DNA from: an uncultured Lachnospiraceae bacterium
GTDB taxonomy: Bacteria; Bacillota; Clostridia; Lachnospirales; Lachnospiraceae
Reading direction: 5' to 3'
DNA: 24,601 nt
NCBI GenBank assembly: GCA_910585205.1
Contig: CAJUCC010000051.1
Span: forward strand, 1 to 24,601
Each line of letters starts with the position of its first letter. The stretch's first letter is position 1. Below the pieces are notes generated by a model. That model did not search any database. It was not told where the DNA came from and saw only the letters and a list, made by a program, of their open reading frames with translations. Made by a program: the position numbers and the translations under genes. Positions 15,092-23,619 of this stretch are shown here, in pieces.

Positions 15092-16594
15092 ATGTTAAAA
15101 TTCAGGAAAAAAGATGATTTTACGGACGGTCAGGAAAAGGTGAAGAAGGCGAAAAATCCTGCCAGAAGGAAAAAACGTATCAAACAGGCAGTGGCGTTGG
15201 TTATTGTACTGGCGATTGCGGGCGGCATCTATGTCCGGTCCGCACAGACGAAAGACGTGACCCCGACGGCCATGGCGACGACCGTGACGCGCGATGACAT
15301 AGAAACGATGGTCAGCACGAGCGGCGTGGTGGAAAGTGAGATCTCACAGGTATATTATGCGCCCATGGCGGCAAAGGTTTCCGAGCTGAACGTGGAGCTG
15401 GGAGATGCCGTAAAGGCGGGAGATATTCTGCTTGCCTATGACACGGAAGATCTGGAGTTTCAGCAGAAATCCGATGCGCTGGATGCGCAGGCGAGCGAGA
15501 GCAGTTATCAGAGTTCCATCGCCGAGAGCAATAAGCAGGAGGCTATCTACAGAGAAGCCTCGGAACAGCTTGCCAATATTGAGACATTGATCGTGTTTCA
15601 GAAAGATCTCATCAAACAGTTTCAGTACTACGTGGAGGATGAGAAAACCGAGAAAAAACTGAAGCTTTATGACGAGAGATACCGCCTCAACCGCAGAATT
15701 AATAATCTCAGCGTGCAGGCATATATTGAGGATACGGAAGGCGTGCATGTCTCGCAGGCACAGGCGATGAATGAGCTGGAGGAAATCAATAAAAAGCTGG
15801 ATGAACTGGAAGGCGATAAGGAACTGACCGAAATTGAGCGCCAGATCGTTGTCGAACAGGAAAAGCTGGCAGATCTGGAAATGCTGCGGGATGAGCTGAA
15901 ATCCGATAAAAATTCTTCCGAAAATGCGATTCTGGATGTTTACAAGAAAAAAGAACTGGAAGCGACGGTTGAGAAAGGCCGGCTTGCCGAGGCACAGGCG
16001 CAGGCGCATCTGGAGGAAGCGCTGGCCGGTATCCGGGCGGACTTTAACGGCATTATCACGGAACTGGATATTAACAATGGATTTGTGACGGAAGCGGGTT
16101 CGAAGCTGATGAAACTGGAGAGCAGCGATGCGGTGCGGGTGAATATTTCCCTGTCCAAGTATGATCTGGCAAAGGTAGAACTCGGACAGAAGGCGGAAGT
16201 GGAGATTTCCGGACAGGTTTACGAGGGCACCGTCAGCAAAATTAACCGGATGGCGGAGAAAAACGATGCCGGTACAAGACTGGTGGCGGCGGAAGTACAT
16301 ATTGAAAATCCTGACGATAATATTTATCTGGGAATCGAGGGCAAAGTTAAAATTCATGCACAGAAATCGGAGAATACACTGATCGTACCGATTGCGGCAG
16401 TCAATACCGACCAGACGGGGGATTTTTGCTATGTTGTCAAAGACGGCATTCTGGAAAAACATCCGGTCACGGCGGGCCTGTCGTCGGAAGACAGCATCGA
16501 GATTGTGGAGGGACTGGAAGAGGGAGACATTGTCCTGACGGATACTTCGATGGAGCTGACAGAGGGGATGCAGATTGAGCCGTTGCTCATGTAA
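15092..16594 (+). CDS. Efflux adaptor protein, HlyD/MacA type
   Basis: A 500-residue membrane-fusion-type protein anchored by one N-terminal helix (about 30-48, after a KNPARRKKRIK basic cluster), with the rest outside the cell. A split biotinyl-lipoyl-like domain starts near residue 80 (KVSELNVELGDAVKAGDILLAYDTEDL) and resumes near 315 (GIITELDINNGFVTEAGSKLMKLE). Between them lies a long charged coiled-coil hairpin (about 125-310). A beta-barrel region (VNISLSKYDLAKVELGQKAEVEI) and a membrane-proximal domain end the protein. There is no lipobox. In a Gram-positive cell it has no outer membrane partner and probably gates or assists the permease. It is 10 bases upstream of the permease gene. 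Confidence 0.92.
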   Translation: MLKFRKKDDFTDGQEKVKKAKNPARRKKRIKQAVALVIVLAIAGGIYVRSAQTKDVTPTAMATTVTRDDIETMVSTSGVVESEISQVYYAPMAAKVSELNVELGDAVKAGDILLAYDTEDLEFQQKSDALDAQASESSYQSSIAESNKQEAIYREASEQLANIETLIVFQKDLIKQFQYYVEDEKTEKKLKLYDERYRLNRRINNLSVQAYIEDTEGVHVSQAQAMNELEEINKKLDELEGDKELTEIERQIVVEQEKLADLEMLRDELKSDKNSSENAILDVYKKKELEATVEKGRLAEAQAQAHLEEALAGIRADFNGIITELDINNGFVTEAGSKLMKLESSDAVRVNISLSKYDLAKVELGQKAEVEISGQVYEGTVSKINRMAEKNDAGTRLVAAEVHIENPDDNIYLGIEGKVKIHAQKSENTLIVPIAAVNTDQTGDFCYVVKDGILEKHPVTAGLSSEDSIEIVEGLEEGDIVLTDTSMELTEGMQIEPLLM

Positions 16595-16604
16595 GGGGTA
16601 AACT

Positions 16605-17825
16605 ATGTTTCAAATGTGGGAATATGTCAAGATTGCACTGATGAATATCAGAAGCAATAAGGGACGTTCTATTTTGACGATGCTCGGCATTATTATCGGT
16701 ATTTCGTCGGTTATTATGTTGATTTCCATCGGTAACAGTGTAAAAGGGCAGATCAATCAGGAATTGAATGATATGGCCGGCGGTCAGATCTATCTGTATG
16801 TGAATGACAGAGACAGTGACGGGAATTATCTGAGCTTTACGGAAGATGATTTTGATCTGATTAAGGAGAAGGTTCCGCATGTGGTCGGCGTGACGCCCAA
16901 GTGGGGCTATTGGGGCGCCACGGTCAGCAGCCGCAAGGGAGACATTATGGTCGTTATCCAGGCGGGGAACGAATATCTGGAATATGCGTCCAAAGAAGCG
17001 TTTTTGCACGGCGGATATTTTACACAGAATGACTGCGATGCCGGACGGGATGTGTGCGTTATAACGGAGAGCGGCGCCAGACAGCTATTCGGCACGACGG
17101 ATGTGGTCGGTGTGCCGATTGAACTGACTATTTTTAACGTGACAAGAGAAATGACGATCGTCGGCGTGCGCAAAGACAGCGAATCAACGATGCTGAACAT
17201 GCTGAACGGGGACAGGATTTATATCGACATGCCGCTTTCGGTTTTTTCGAACTTTGGCTTTTATATCGGTGATATGACGGATATGCTTGTGATTGCGGAA
17301 TCGGCCGAATATTCCTCGGAGATCGCACAAAAAGGGATTCAACTGCTGGAATCCAAATACAATGTACGCGGTGAAAATCTGATACAGGTTGATGATTTTA
17401 ATGATTATATGGCGCAGATGAGCAGCATTTTGAATTATATCACGCTGTTTGTGGTATTTGTGGCCGCGATTTCCCTTTTGGTGGGCGGTATCGGCGTAAT
17501 GAACATTATGCTTGTCTCAGTAACGGAGCGGACGCGGGAAATCGGTATCCGCAAGGCGCTTGGCGCGCGGACATCTTCCATTATGCTGCAGTTTTTGTCC
17601 GAATCGGCCATTATCACCCTGGTGGGCGGTCTGATCGGTATCCTGATCGGCATCGGCGGCGCGCAGGCCGTATGCAGCCTGATCGGATTCCGGGCGGCCG
17701 TGAATATCGGCATTATTCTGATTGCCACGGTATTTTCGTCGGGCGTGGGCCTGTTTTTCGGTATTTATCCCGCCCGCAAGGCAGCAAAACTCAGCCCGAT
17801 TGAGGCGCTGCGGGTGATGTCCTGA
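16605..17825 (+). CDS. MacB-type ABC transporter permease (FtsX domain)
   Basis: The 406-residue permease has the MacB layout. One N-terminal helix (about 22-43, SILTMLGIIIGISSVIMLISIG) is followed by a large extracellular MacB_PCD domain (about 45-270) and then three C-terminal helices of the FtsX domain (about 278-303, 330-352 and 365-388). The cytoplasmic SVTERTREIGIRKALGAR loop after the second helix is diagnostic, and the end ARKAAKLSPIEALRVMS is the usual C-terminus. AAGGGG overlaps the stop of the adaptor gene, so translation may be coupled. With the ATPase and adaptor it forms a complete exporter of unknown substrate. A convergent gene begins 27 bases beyond its stop. Confidence 0.95.
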   Translation: MFQMWEYVKIALMNIRSNKGRSILTMLGIIIGISSVIMLISIGNSVKGQINQELNDMAGGQIYLYVNDRDSDGNYLSFTEDDFDLIKEKVPHVVGVTPKWGYWGATVSSRKGDIMVVIQAGNEYLEYASKEAFLHGGYFTQNDCDAGRDVCVITESGARQLFGTTDVVGVPIELTIFNVTREMTIVGVRKDSESTMLNMLNGDRIYIDMPLSVFSNFGFYIGDMTDMLVIAESAEYSSEIAQKGIQLLESKYNVRGENLIQVDDFNDYMAQMSSILNYITLFVVFVAAISLLVGGIGVMNIMLVSVTERTREIGIRKALGARTSSIMLQFLSESAIITLVGGLIGILIGIGGAQAVCSLIGFRAAVNIGIILIATVFSSGVGLFFGIYPARKAAKLSPIEALRVMS

Positions 17826-17840
17826 GAACCAAAAGATCCT

Positions 17841-17870
17841 GCGGATACGAAATTATCGGGTATAATCCGC
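17841..17870. terminator. Weak inverted repeat at the convergent gene junction
   Basis: GCGGAT (17841-17846) and ATCCGC (17865-17870) pair across an 18-base loop covering the stop codon of the minus-strand gene. There is no T-run, so a terminator role is only a possibility. Confidence 0.25.
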
Positions 17871-18293
17871 TTCCAAAGGTGCGATCACTGTCGGGTTTTG
17901 TCGTACCCAGGTAACGACACATGCGCACAGCGCCGAACACAGAAAATCGTCAATACGGCCTTCGTCTCCGGCAGCGGTCAAAAGACCTGTCAGGATTTCT
18001 GCCGACCGGATGTCTTCTTCACTGAAAGAATTGCCAAGACGAAGGTATTGGGGAACAATGCGCAGCATTTTGCGGAAATCATCGTCCCAATTCATGCCGC
18101 CGTTGTCGAGAAGTTCGTGCTGGACCCTGCCCGCGATGCGGATCAGCTCTCCCTGTGCGGTTGCGGCGCGGCCGGACGGCGGGACAAGATAATGCCAAAG
18201 CTGATGGAACTGCGCGGTTTCTTCGGTTTCCGTAACGATGATTGGCGATACGCCGTCATGGACGGAAACCGTCTGTTTTTCTTCTTTTTCCAT
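17853..18293 (-). CDS. Conserved hypothetical protein
   Basis: A 146-residue soluble protein with no signal peptide or membrane segment. The N-terminal 30 residues are acidic and probably disordered. The core carries LVPPSGRAATAQGELIRIAGR and ELLDNGGMNWDDDFRKML, segments I associate with a small family of unknown function in Firmicutes. The C-terminal half is helical (SAEILTGLLTAAGDEGRIDDFLCSALCACVVTWVRQNP). AGGA precedes the start, and a good minus-strand promoter lies at 18373-18345. It is convergent with the exporter operon and divergent from the YcxB-like gene. I do not recognise its function. An enzyme role is not suggested by any motif. Confidence 0.75.
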   Translation of the reverse strand: MEKEEKQTVSVHDGVSPIIVTETEETAQFHQLWHYLVPPSGRAATAQGELIRIAGRVQHELLDNGGMNWDDDFRKMLRIVPQYLRLGNSFSEEDIRSAEILTGLLTAAGDEGRIDDFLCSALCACVVTWVRQNPTVIAPLEADYTR

Positions 18294-18344
18294 TTTGTTT
18301 TCCTCATGTAAAATCGGGTTTTTGAATCGGACTCTTTTGCCCTG

Positions 18345-18373
18345 ATTCTATCACAGGATTCGATTCCGTTCAA
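18345..18373 (-). promoter_or_regulatory. Promoter of the minus-strand hypothetical gene
   Basis: On the minus strand, TTGAAC (18373-18368), a 17-base spacer and TAGAAT (18350-18345) with an extended -10 TG form a strong sigma-A promoter about 50 bases before the start codon at 18293. Confidence 0.75.
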
Positions 18374-18392
18374 GCATCTTCCCGCCCCATTA

Positions 18393-18421
18393 TTGACAAT
18401 TTCCCCCAATACGTCTACAAT
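18393..18421 (+). promoter_or_regulatory. Promoter of the ycxB-like gene and the tsaE-tsaB-rimI run
   Basis: A perfect TTGACA (18393-18398), a 17-base spacer and TACAAT (18416-18421) lie back to back with the minus-strand promoter. No terminator appears before rimI, so the ycxB-like gene, tsaE, tsaB and rimI are probably one transcript. Confidence 0.8.
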
Positions 18422-18465
18422 AATACACGACGATGCGCGATCAAAAGGGAAAGGTGTGTCAGACG

Positions 18466-18945
18466 ATGGAGCTGGAATTTCAGACGAAGATCACGGCAAA
18501 TATTTTATACGATTATATGCTGCATCACACATATAATACGCCGTCCGGTATTCTGGGCAGCGGTGTGGGAGCGGCTTTGGTTGTCGGTTTTTTTGGTACA
18601 CAGAATATTTTGTATCTGCTGGCCGGCCTTTTGCTGTTGCTCTATCTTCCGTGCAGTCTGTATATCCGTTCGCTGAAACAGATGCAGAGCACGCCGGCGT
18701 TTCGGGAACCGCTTTCTTATTGTATGAATGAGGAAGGGATCCGGGTATCCCAGGGGGATCAGAGCCAGCTTCAGGAATGGAACAATATATACCGGGCGGT
18801 TTCGACCAGAAACAGTATTATCGTGTATAATACAAAGGTCAATGCCTGGATATTTCCGCGCACAGATATGGGAGCCATGACCCCGCGCGTGATTGAGATG
18901 ATTTCCACGCACATGCCGCCGGATAAAGTAAGGATACGGTGGTAG
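18466..18945 (+). CDS. YcxB-like membrane protein
   Basis: A 159-residue protein resembling the YcxB-like family, whose role is unknown. The N-terminal strand segment (MELEFQTKITANILYDYMLHHTY) is followed by two closely spaced helices (about 30-46 and 49-67, GVGAALVVGFFG and LLAGLLLLLYLPCSLYI). A cytoplasmic PH-like C-terminal domain then shows the family pattern EGIRVSQGDQSQLQEWNNIYRAV and AWIFPRTDM. I prefer the ATG at 18466 to the one at 18433, because family members start near MELEF and AAAGG lies 11 bases upstream; the earlier start would lie only 12 bases after the -10 box. It precedes tsaE by two bases and is co-transcribed with it. Confidence 0.75.
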   Translation: MELEFQTKITANILYDYMLHHTYNTPSGILGSGVGAALVVGFFGTQNILYLLAGLLLLLYLPCSLYIRSLKQMQSTPAFREPLSYCMNEEGIRVSQGDQSQLQEWNNIYRAVSTRNSIIVYNTKVNAWIFPRTDMGAMTPRVIEMISTHMPPDKVRIRW

Positions 18946-18947
18946 TT

Positions 18948-19397
18948 ATGATATATGAGACGAACAGCGCCGGGGAGACATACGAACTGGGCAGGCGTAT
19001 CGGCCGGCATGCGCAGCCGGGGCAGATCTATACCGTGACGGGGGATCTCGGAACGGGCAAAACCGTGCTGACGCAGGGGATTGCCGCCGGACTTGGCATT
19101 GCGGAACCGGTCAGCAGCCCGACTTTTACGATTCTGCAGGTGTATGAGAGCGGGAGACTGCCGCTGTATCATTTTGACGTGTACCGGATCGGTGATGTGG
19201 AAGAAATGGACGAGATCGGATATGAGGACTGTTTTTATGGCAGAGGGGTCTGTCTGATTGAATGGGCAGAGCTGATCTCGGACATACTGCCGCAGGATTG
19301 TATTCATATTACGATAGAAAAAGAAATTTCCCGGGGATTTGACTATCGGCAGATCGCAATGGACGCGCCCGGGGATTATTTTTTACCGGAAACATGA
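18948..19397 (+). CDS. tsaE: tRNA threonylcarbamoyladenosine biosynthesis ATPase TsaE
   Basis: TsaE is the ATPase partner of TsaB-TsaD that resets the complex making t6A at position 37 of ANN-decoding tRNAs. The 149 residues are the normal length. The P-loop is TGDLGTGKT (31-39), followed by VSSPTFTILQVYE and YHFDVYRI (74-81), with VCLIEWAE (101-108) as the late signature. The start at 18948 is preferred to the GTG at 18939, which overlaps the previous gene. GGTGG lies just ahead and the preceding stop ends at 18945. It is followed after 35 bases by tsaB, as in many Firmicutes. Confidence 0.95.
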   Translation: MIYETNSAGETYELGRRIGRHAQPGQIYTVTGDLGTGKTVLTQGIAAGLGIAEPVSSPTFTILQVYESGRLPLYHFDVYRIGDVEEMDEIGYEDCFYGRGVCLIEWAELISDILPQDCIHITIEKEISRGFDYRQIAMDAPGDYFLPET

Positions 19398-19432
19398 CGA
19401 TATATGACATATAAGGAAACAGGCGGTTATCA

Positions 19433-20179
19433 ATGAAATTACTGGCATTGGACAGTTCGGGGCTGACAGCGTCCGTAGCTGTGTTAGAGGACGACAAACT
19501 GACGGCGGAATATACTGTAAACTATAAGAAGACACATTCCCAGACGTTGCTTCCGATGTTGGACGCGGTGCGGAAGATAACGGAGCTGGATCCGGCATCG
19601 CTGGATGCCATAGCGGTGGCGGCGGGGCCGGGGTCCTTCACCGGCCTGCGGATTGGCAGCGCTACGGCGAAAGGGCTGGGGCTGGCGCTGGAAAAGCCGA
19701 TTATTCCGGTTCCCACAGTCGATGCGCTGGCGTATCAGATGTATGGCACGGACAAGCTGATCTGTCCGATCATGGATGCCAGACGCAGCCAGGTCTATAC
19801 AGGACTGTATGAATTTGTCAAAAATACGGCGCAGCGTCCGGCCGGATATGATCTGCAGATCGTAAAGAAGCAATGTGCAACAGCGGTTTCGGAGATTATC
19901 CGCTGCTGTAACGCATATGACAGAGAAGTGATTTTTCTGGGGGACGGCGTTCCGGTTTTTGCACAGACGCTGGCCGATCAGTTGACGGTGCCGTATTCCT
20001 TTGCACCTGTTCACAGACGCCTGCAGAGTGCGGCGGCGGTCGGTGTCTATGGATGTGTGTTATACCGGCAGGGTATTTGGGAGAGCGCGGCAGCGCACCG
20101 GCCGGAATATCTGCGCATGTCGCAGGCCGAGCGCGAACGGCTGGAAAGAGAACAGAAGGCAGAAACACATGATTCGTAA
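19433..20179 (+). CDS. tsaB: tRNA threonylcarbamoyladenosine biosynthesis protein TsaB
   Basis: TsaB is an inactive paralogue of TsaD that forms a heterodimer with it and supports t6A synthesis. The 248 residues fit the family. It starts MKLLALDSSGLTASVAV, the ASKHA-fold first strand, and carries AVAAGPGSFTGLRIG (about 61-75), the TsaB signature. IMDARRSQVYTGLYEF is another typical segment. Its last 11 bases overlap rimI, so translation is coupled. The gene partner tsaD lies about 2.4 kb further on, after four other genes. Confidence 0.95.
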   Translation: MKLLALDSSGLTASVAVLEDDKLTAEYTVNYKKTHSQTLLPMLDAVRKITELDPASLDAIAVAAGPGSFTGLRIGSATAKGLGLALEKPIIPVPTVDALAYQMYGTDKLICPIMDARRSQVYTGLYEFVKNTAQRPAGYDLQIVKKQCATAVSEIIRCCNAYDREVIFLGDGVPVFAQTLADQLTVPYSFAPVHRRLQSAAAVGVYGCVLYRQGIWESAAAHRPEYLRMSQAERERLEREQKAETHDS

Positions 20180-20606
20180 GATGGAAGAAGCCGATCTGGC
20201 AGCAGTGCTGGCGATCGAGAACCGTTGTTTTTCGGTGCCGTGGTCGGAGCACATTTTCCGCGAAACGCTGGACGCGAAAGCATATATCTGCCTGACGGCA
20301 GAAACGGCCGGCGGGATTGCCGGTTATGCGGTTTTGCTCTGCATCGGCCCGGAGGCCGATGTTGCGAATATCGCGGTTCACCCGGACTGCCGCAACCGGC
20401 ATATTGGCCGGGAACTGCTGGAGGAATTGCTGGCGGCGGGGATGCGGCGGGGAATTGCGGCTTTTACGCTGGAAGTGAGAGCGGGTAATGCGGCTGCCAT
20501 TCATCTGTATGAGAAGGCAGGATTTGTTTCGGCGGGCATCCGGCCGGGGTATTATGAGAAACCGGCGGAGGATGCGCTGATTATGTGGAAAAAGCAGGCA
20601 GAATAA
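20169..20606 (+). CDS. rimI: Ribosomal protein S18 alanine N-acetyltransferase RimI
   Basis: RimI acetylates the N-terminal Ala of ribosomal protein S18 using acetyl-CoA. The 145 residues form one GNAT domain. The core is VANIAVHPDCRNRHIGRELLEELL (acetyl-CoA loop about 75-80), then LEVRAGNAAAIHLYEKAGF with Asn107 and Tyr114, and RPGYYEKPAEDALIMW. The open frame extends upstream to 20001, but the ATG at 20169 is the real start because the GNAT fold begins there (MIRKMEEADLAAVLAIENRCF), and it overlaps the tsaB stop by 11 bases. The tsaE-tsaB-rimI order is common in bacteria. No terminator was recognised after it. Confidence 0.95.
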   Translation: MIRKMEEADLAAVLAIENRCFSVPWSEHIFRETLDAKAYICLTAETAGGIAGYAVLLCIGPEADVANIAVHPDCRNRHIGRELLEELLAAGMRRGIAAFTLEVRAGNAAAIHLYEKAGFVSAGIRPGYYEKPAEDALIMWKKQAE

Positions 20607-20739
20607 GGAACAATTACCACTGATTTTGAATGCTGTGGATGCTATACTTTTCTGGTATATGATATTGTGCGTGGTTTCTCATGGAAATTTGGATATTTCT
20701 TAAGGGGATACGGCGTACTAATATAAAGGAGGAAAGAGT

Positions 20740-20988
20740 ATGCGGAAGTTTTCAGAACAGGAGAGCAGGGTATTGACGGAAGTAAGATGTAACTGCTGCG
20801 GACGAAAGATAACGGTGACAAACGGTATTATAAAAGAAGGCTGTATCAGGGTGGAGGCACCTTTTGGTTTTTTTTCACGGAAAGATGGACAGACGCACTG
20901 CTTTGATCTGTGCGAATCCTGTTACGATAGCATAACAGCAGACTTTCAGATACCGGCGGAGATACGGGAAGAGACAGAATTTTTATAA
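20740..20988 (+). CDS. Small Cys-rich, zinc-ribbon-like protein
   Basis: An 82-residue protein with two Cys pairs, CNCC (17-20) and CESC (58-61), plus Cys35, His53 and Cys54, so a zinc ribbon is likely. AAAGGAGGAAAG gives a strong ribosome binding site. I know similar small proteins of unknown role from Lachnospiraceae genomes, with the same FDLCESCYD and F-x-IP pattern near the C-terminus. It stands between rimI and ribonuclease Z, so a link to tRNA or ribosome work is possible from position only. The 133-base gap before it shows a TATGAT but no good -35 partner. Confidence 0.75.
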   Translation: MRKFSEQESRVLTEVRCNCCGRKITVTNGIIKEGCIRVEAPFGFFSRKDGQTHCFDLCESCYDSITADFQIPAEIREETEFL

Positions 20989-21019
20989 AACGGATTGGGA
21001 ATCCGATACGGGGAACGAT

Positions 21020-21931
21020 ATGTTGGATATTTGTTTGCTTGGAACCGGGGGAATGATGCCGCTGCCTTACAGATGGCTGACCTCTATGATGGTACGATAC
21101 AATGGCATGAGCCTGCTGGTGGACTGCGGAGAAGGGACACAGGTTGCGCTGAAAGAAAAGGGATGGAGTCCCAAACCGATTGATGTGATCTGTTTTACGC
21201 ATTATCATGCGGATCATATCAGCGGGCTTCCCGGTATGCTTCTGACAATGGGGAATGCGGAGCGCACCGAACCGCTGACACTGATCGGTCCGAAGGGCTT
21301 GACGCGGGTGGTCAATGCGCTGCGGGTGATTGCGCCGGAGCTGCCTTTTGAGATTGTGTACCGGGAGATTACCGGGCCGGAAGAAAGCTTTTCGGTCGGC
21401 GGTCTGAAGATCGAAGCGTTTCGGGTCAACCATAATGTCTTATGTTATGGATATTGTGTCAGTATCGGGCGCAGCGGAAGATTTCAACTGGAAAAGGCGC
21501 AGGCGCTGGGAATTGATAAAAAGTACTGGAACCGTCTGCAGAAGGGGGAAATCGTCGATACGGAGACGGGCAGATACACGCCGGATATGGTGCTTGGCGC
21601 GCCGCGCCGGGGACTGAAGGTGACATATGTGACCGATACCCGCCCGACGGAAGGCATTGTTACCCATGCGGCCGGCAGCGATTTGTTTATCTGTGAAGGC
21701 ATGTACGGCGAACCGGAGAAGCGGGAAAAGGCAAAAGAATATAAGCATATGACTTTTTACGAGGCGGCCGATCTGGCCAGAAAGGCCGATGTCAGAGAGC
21801 TTTGGCTGACGCATTTCAGTCCGTCGCTTGTGCGTGCGGAAGAATTTATGCCGCAGGTACGGCGTATCTTTCCCGCGGCTTTTGCGGGAAAAGACGGGAA
21901 AACGGCAGAACTTGTATTTGAAGAAGCATAA
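21020..21931 (+). CDS. rnz: Ribonuclease Z (tRNA 3'-processing endonuclease)
   Basis: RNase Z cuts precursor tRNAs after the discriminator base, which matters when CCA is not encoded. The 303 residues match the short form. The metallo-beta-lactamase motif HYHADH (His61, His63, Asp65, His66) is followed by His138, Asp206 in TDTRP and His265 in LTHFSPSL. KAQALGIDKKYWNRLQKGEIV (about 159-179) matches the position of the flexible exosite arm that clamps tRNA. The N-terminal GTGGMMPLPYRWLTS is slightly unusual compared with the more common GTGxxxPTPxRNxSS. No clear separate promoter was seen in the 31-base gap after the zinc-ribbon gene. The tRNA-Ser in this window lacks an encoded CCA and would be one of its substrates. 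Confidence 0.9.
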   Translation: MLDICLLGTGGMMPLPYRWLTSMMVRYNGMSLLVDCGEGTQVALKEKGWSPKPIDVICFTHYHADHISGLPGMLLTMGNAERTEPLTLIGPKGLTRVVNALRVIAPELPFEIVYREITGPEESFSVGGLKIEAFRVNHNVLCYGYCVSIGRSGRFQLEKAQALGIDKKYWNRLQKGEIVDTETGRYTPDMVLGAPRRGLKVTYVTDTRPTEGIVTHAAGSDLFICEGMYGEPEKREKAKEYKHMTFYEAADLARKADVRELWLTHFSPSLVRAEEFMPQVRRIFPAAFAGKDGKTAELVFEEA

Positions 21932-21957
21932 AAGCGATACAGAGGGGAGACGAGCAT

Positions 21958-22539
21958 ATGAAGCGGTTTGCAAGTACCAGGGGAATGATTGTATTTTTGC
22001 TTTTGGTGTGTATGTTGGCCGGCTATTATTTTTATCTTTCCAACAAAACCGAGAAGGATGAGGAAGTGGATGCGACAAAGGTGCAGGAAGTTCTCCTGCG
22101 CGATTTGTCCCGGAATTATCCCGCCACACCCAAAGAAGTAGTGCGGTACTACAGCGAAATCATGCAGTGCCTTTATAATGAAGAATACACGGAGGAAGAA
22201 CTGGAGCAGCTTGCGGAAAAAGTGCTCGAAATTTATGACAGCGATCTGGTGGCGTTTCAGCCCGAAGAATATATCAATAAACTGCGGGACGATGTGACGG
22301 ACTATAAAACCCGCGGCGTTTCGGTATCCAGCTTCAAGACATCCAACAGTACGGATGTGGAATACTTTACAAAAGACGGACGGCAGTGTGCCGGCATTTT
22401 CTGTACGTATACGCTTCGTCTGGGCAGCAGCCTGGAGGCGGTAGAGGAAGTGTTTATTTTGCGCAAAGACGAAGAGGGGCACTGGAAGATATTCGGCTGG
22501 GATGATGCCAATGGACTGCAGCAGCCGGCAGCTTCTTAG
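21958..22539 (+). CDS. Membrane-anchored conserved protein of unknown function
   Basis: A 193-residue protein with one N-terminal transmembrane segment (about 9-27, RGMIVFLLLVCMLAGYYFYL) and no lipobox, so the rest should face outside. The external part begins with helices (VQEVLLRDLSRNYPATPKEVVRYYSEI) and an acidic stretch. It ends in a possible cone-like beta domain (AGIFCTYTLRLGSSLEAVEEVFILRKDEEGHWKIFGWD), reminiscent of NTF2-like or DUF6715-type Lachnospiraceae proteins. GAGGGGAGACG precedes the start. It lies between rnz and tsaD. The function is not recognised, and no catalytic motif is visible. Confidence 0.75.
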   Translation: MKRFASTRGMIVFLLLVCMLAGYYFYLSNKTEKDEEVDATKVQEVLLRDLSRNYPATPKEVVRYYSEIMQCLYNEEYTEEELEQLAEKVLEIYDSDLVAFQPEEYINKLRDDVTDYKTRGVSVSSFKTSNSTDVEYFTKDGRQCAGIFCTYTLRLGSSLEAVEEVFILRKDEEGHWKIFGWDDANGLQQPAAS

Positions 22540-22596
22540 TGAATCTGCTTCTGCTTTGCTGCATATGGGGAGAAAATCCCGGAAAGAAGACAGCGA

Positions 22597-23619
22597 ATGA
22601 ACGAAGACATCTATATACTGGCAATCGAAAGCTCGTGTGATGAGACGGCGGCTTCGGTCGTGAAGAACGGCCGGGAAGTATTGTCCAATGTTATATTTTC
22701 CCAGATTGCACTGCATCAGGTGTATGGCGGTGTGGTGCCGGAGATTGCATCGCGGAAACATATCGAAAAGATCAATCAGGTCATAACGGAGGCGTTGACG
22801 CAGGCCGGTATGACGCTGCGGGAAATAACGGCAGTTGCCGTAACGTATGGCCCCGGACTTGTGGGGCCTTTGCTCGTTGGCGTTTCCGCGGCAAAAGCAA
22901 TCTGCTTTGCGGCGCAGCTTCCGCTGATCGGGATTCATCATATTGAAGGACATATCAATGCCAATTACATTGAGAATAAAGATTTGCAGCCGCCGTTTCT
23001 GGCGTTGGTTGTTTCCGGCGGACATACCCATCTTGTCATTGTAAAAGATTACGGTGTGTATGAGATTATCGGACAAACGCGGGATGATGCGGCGGGAGAG
23101 GCGTTTGATAAGGTTGCGCGTGCCATCGGCCTGGGGTATCCGGGCGGCCCGAAGATTGACCGGCTGTCCCGTGAGGGCAATCCGAATGCCATTCATTTTC
23201 CCAGAGCAAAAATCGAGGAAGCGGTTTATGATTTCAGTTTCAGCGGTCTGAAATCGGCGGTGCTGAATTATCTAAACGGCTGTGAAATGAAGGGGGAGAC
23301 GATTAACCGGGCGGATGTGGCGGCTTCTTTTCAGAAAGCTGTGATTGATGTGCTGGTTGCACATGGGGTGGAAGCGGCGCAGGCGTATGGGTTTCGGAAA
23401 TTTGCCATTGCCGGCGGCGTGGCTTCCAATTCCGCGCTGCGCGGTGCGTTTGCAGAGGCCTGTAAAGAGCGGGGAATTGCCTTTTATTATCCCTCCCCGA
23501 TTTTCTGCACGGATAATGCGGCGATGATCGGGGCTGCGGCGTATTATGAATACCGGAAGGGACGGCGAAGCGGGCTGGATTTGAATGCGGTTCCCAACCT
23601 GAAACTGGGAGAGCGATAA
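22597..23619 (+). CDS. tsaD: tRNA threonylcarbamoyltransferase TsaD
   Basis: TsaD transfers threonylcarbamoyl from threonylcarbamoyl-AMP to A37 of tRNA. The 340 residues fit the bacterial family. Hallmarks are IESSCDETAAS (10-20), VVPEIASRKH, the metal-binding HHIEGH (His115 and His119), the nucleotide-site VSGGHTHLV (about 139-147), FDKVARAIGLGYPGGP, and the late GGVASN with CTDNAAMIG. It overlaps ispD by one base (TAATG), showing translational coupling. The TsaC/Sua5 enzyme that makes the intermediate is not in the window. Confidence 0.96.
   Translation: MNEDIYILAIESSCDETAASVVKNGREVLSNVIFSQIALHQVYGGVVPEIASRKHIEKINQVITEALTQAGMTLREITAVAVTYGPGLVGPLLVGVSAAKAICFAAQLPLIGIHHIEGHINANYIENKDLQPPFLALVVSGGHTHLVIVKDYGVYEIIGQTRDDAAGEAFDKVARAIGLGYPGGPKIDRLSREGNPNAIHFPRAKIEEAVYDFSFSGLKSAVLNYLNGCEMKGETINRADVAASFQKAVIDVLVAHGVEAAQAYGFRKFAIAGGVASNSALRGAFAEACKERGIAFYYPSPIFCTDNAAMIGAAAYYEYRKGRRSGLDLNAVPNLKLGER

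Noticed and set aside
21757..23196. Minus-strand open frame of 479 codons opposite the unknown membrane protein and tsaD
   Set aside because: It runs across three real genes, including TsaD with all its motifs, and has no recognisable fold.
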